The position numbers were made by a program, and so were the translations under genes. Source: Acidobacteriota bacterium (GTDB lineage: Bacteria > Acidobacteriota > Terriglobia > Terriglobales > Acidobacteriaceae). From it: 5,132 bases of DNA. Of the stretch, positions 5,046-5,132 are shown piece by piece. The notes beneath the pieces were generated by a model, which saw only the letters and a list, made by a program, of their open reading frames with translations, searched no databases and was not told where the DNA came from. Every line of letters begins with the position of its first letter. The first letter of the stretch is position 1. The stretch covers positions 1 through 5,132 of the forward strand of contig JAJXXG010001178.1 of assembly GCA_021781255.1 (NCBI GenBank). Direction: 5' to 3'.

Positions 5046-5132
5046 TTGAATTACTCCTTGCGTTCACTCTTGATCTGCGCTGCTCTCGTGGCGGCGAATG
5101 TTGCGACGATTACCTTCACCGCAGCGCGGCTG
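5046..5132 (+). CDS. Start of an exported or membrane-anchored protein (3' end beyond window)
   Basis: Only 29 codons are visible, reading as a short polar N-terminus with Arg6 (MNYSLRS with TTG as Met), a hydrophobic core LLICAALVAANVATITF, and then TAARL. This is the shape of a signal peptide or a single N-terminal membrane anchor. TAA or AAR could be near a cleavage site. The Cys in LLIC lacks the small residue expected before a lipobox cysteine, so a lipoprotein is unlikely. The family cannot be named from this much sequence. The TTG start rests on the GAGG site and the upstream in-frame stop. The 245-nt gap and the palindrome before it suggest a transcription unit separate from the urate operon. 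Confidence 0.5.
   Translation, partial: MNYSLRSLLICAALVAANVATITFTAARL

Overview
The window is GC-rich bacterial DNA. Its core, from about 385 to 4800, is a tightly packed plus-strand operon for oxidative purine (urate) breakdown. It holds a [2Fe-2S] subunit and an FAD subunit of a xanthine-dehydrogenase-type molybdenum hydroxylase, then OHCU decarboxylase (uraD), 5-hydroxyisourate hydrolase (uraH), urate oxidase, and a 12-helix APC-superfamily permease. The gene set and sequence style resemble soil Acidobacteriota of the Terriglobia type. That taxonomic call is an impression from protein style and gene content, not a measured result.

Layout: (1) 1 to about 380 encodes, on the minus strand, pieces of unrelated proteins: the C-terminal end of a dienelactone hydrolase followed in the same frame by a BatA/von Willebrand-like segment of a kind familiar from Planctomycetota. 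(2) At about 378-390 this abuts abruptly the middle of the first cysteine motif of the [2Fe-2S] subunit, whose N-terminal third is missing. The left end therefore looks like a chimeric join (misassembly, amplification chimera or real rearrangement) and should not be read as the natural upstream neighbour. (3) 381-4800 is the operon. Its genes overlap by 11 nt, 4 nt (GTGA) and 4 nt (ATGA), then are spaced by 3 nt and 23 nt, so one transcript with translational coupling is likely. (4) 4801-5045 is an AT-richer intergenic stretch with three perfect short inverted repeats but no convincing terminator or promoter. (5) 5046-5132 is the start of a new plus-strand gene with a TTG start and a signal-peptide-like N-terminus, cut by the window edge.

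How the genes work together: the molybdenum hydroxylase would oxidise hypoxanthine/xanthine to urate. Its large molybdopterin subunit is not in the window. Urate oxidase converts urate to 5-hydroxyisourate, UraH hydrolyses that to OHCU, and UraD decarboxylates OHCU to S-allantoin. The three urate genes stand in reverse of reaction order (uraD, uraH, uricase). The permease probably moves a pathway compound, but the sequence does not reveal its substrate.

I found no wholly new system. The points most worth checking are the left-end chimera, the APC permease where an NCS2 urate transporter would be more usual, a roughly 20-residue insertion/duplication in UraH, and an 18-bp palindrome before the last gene.
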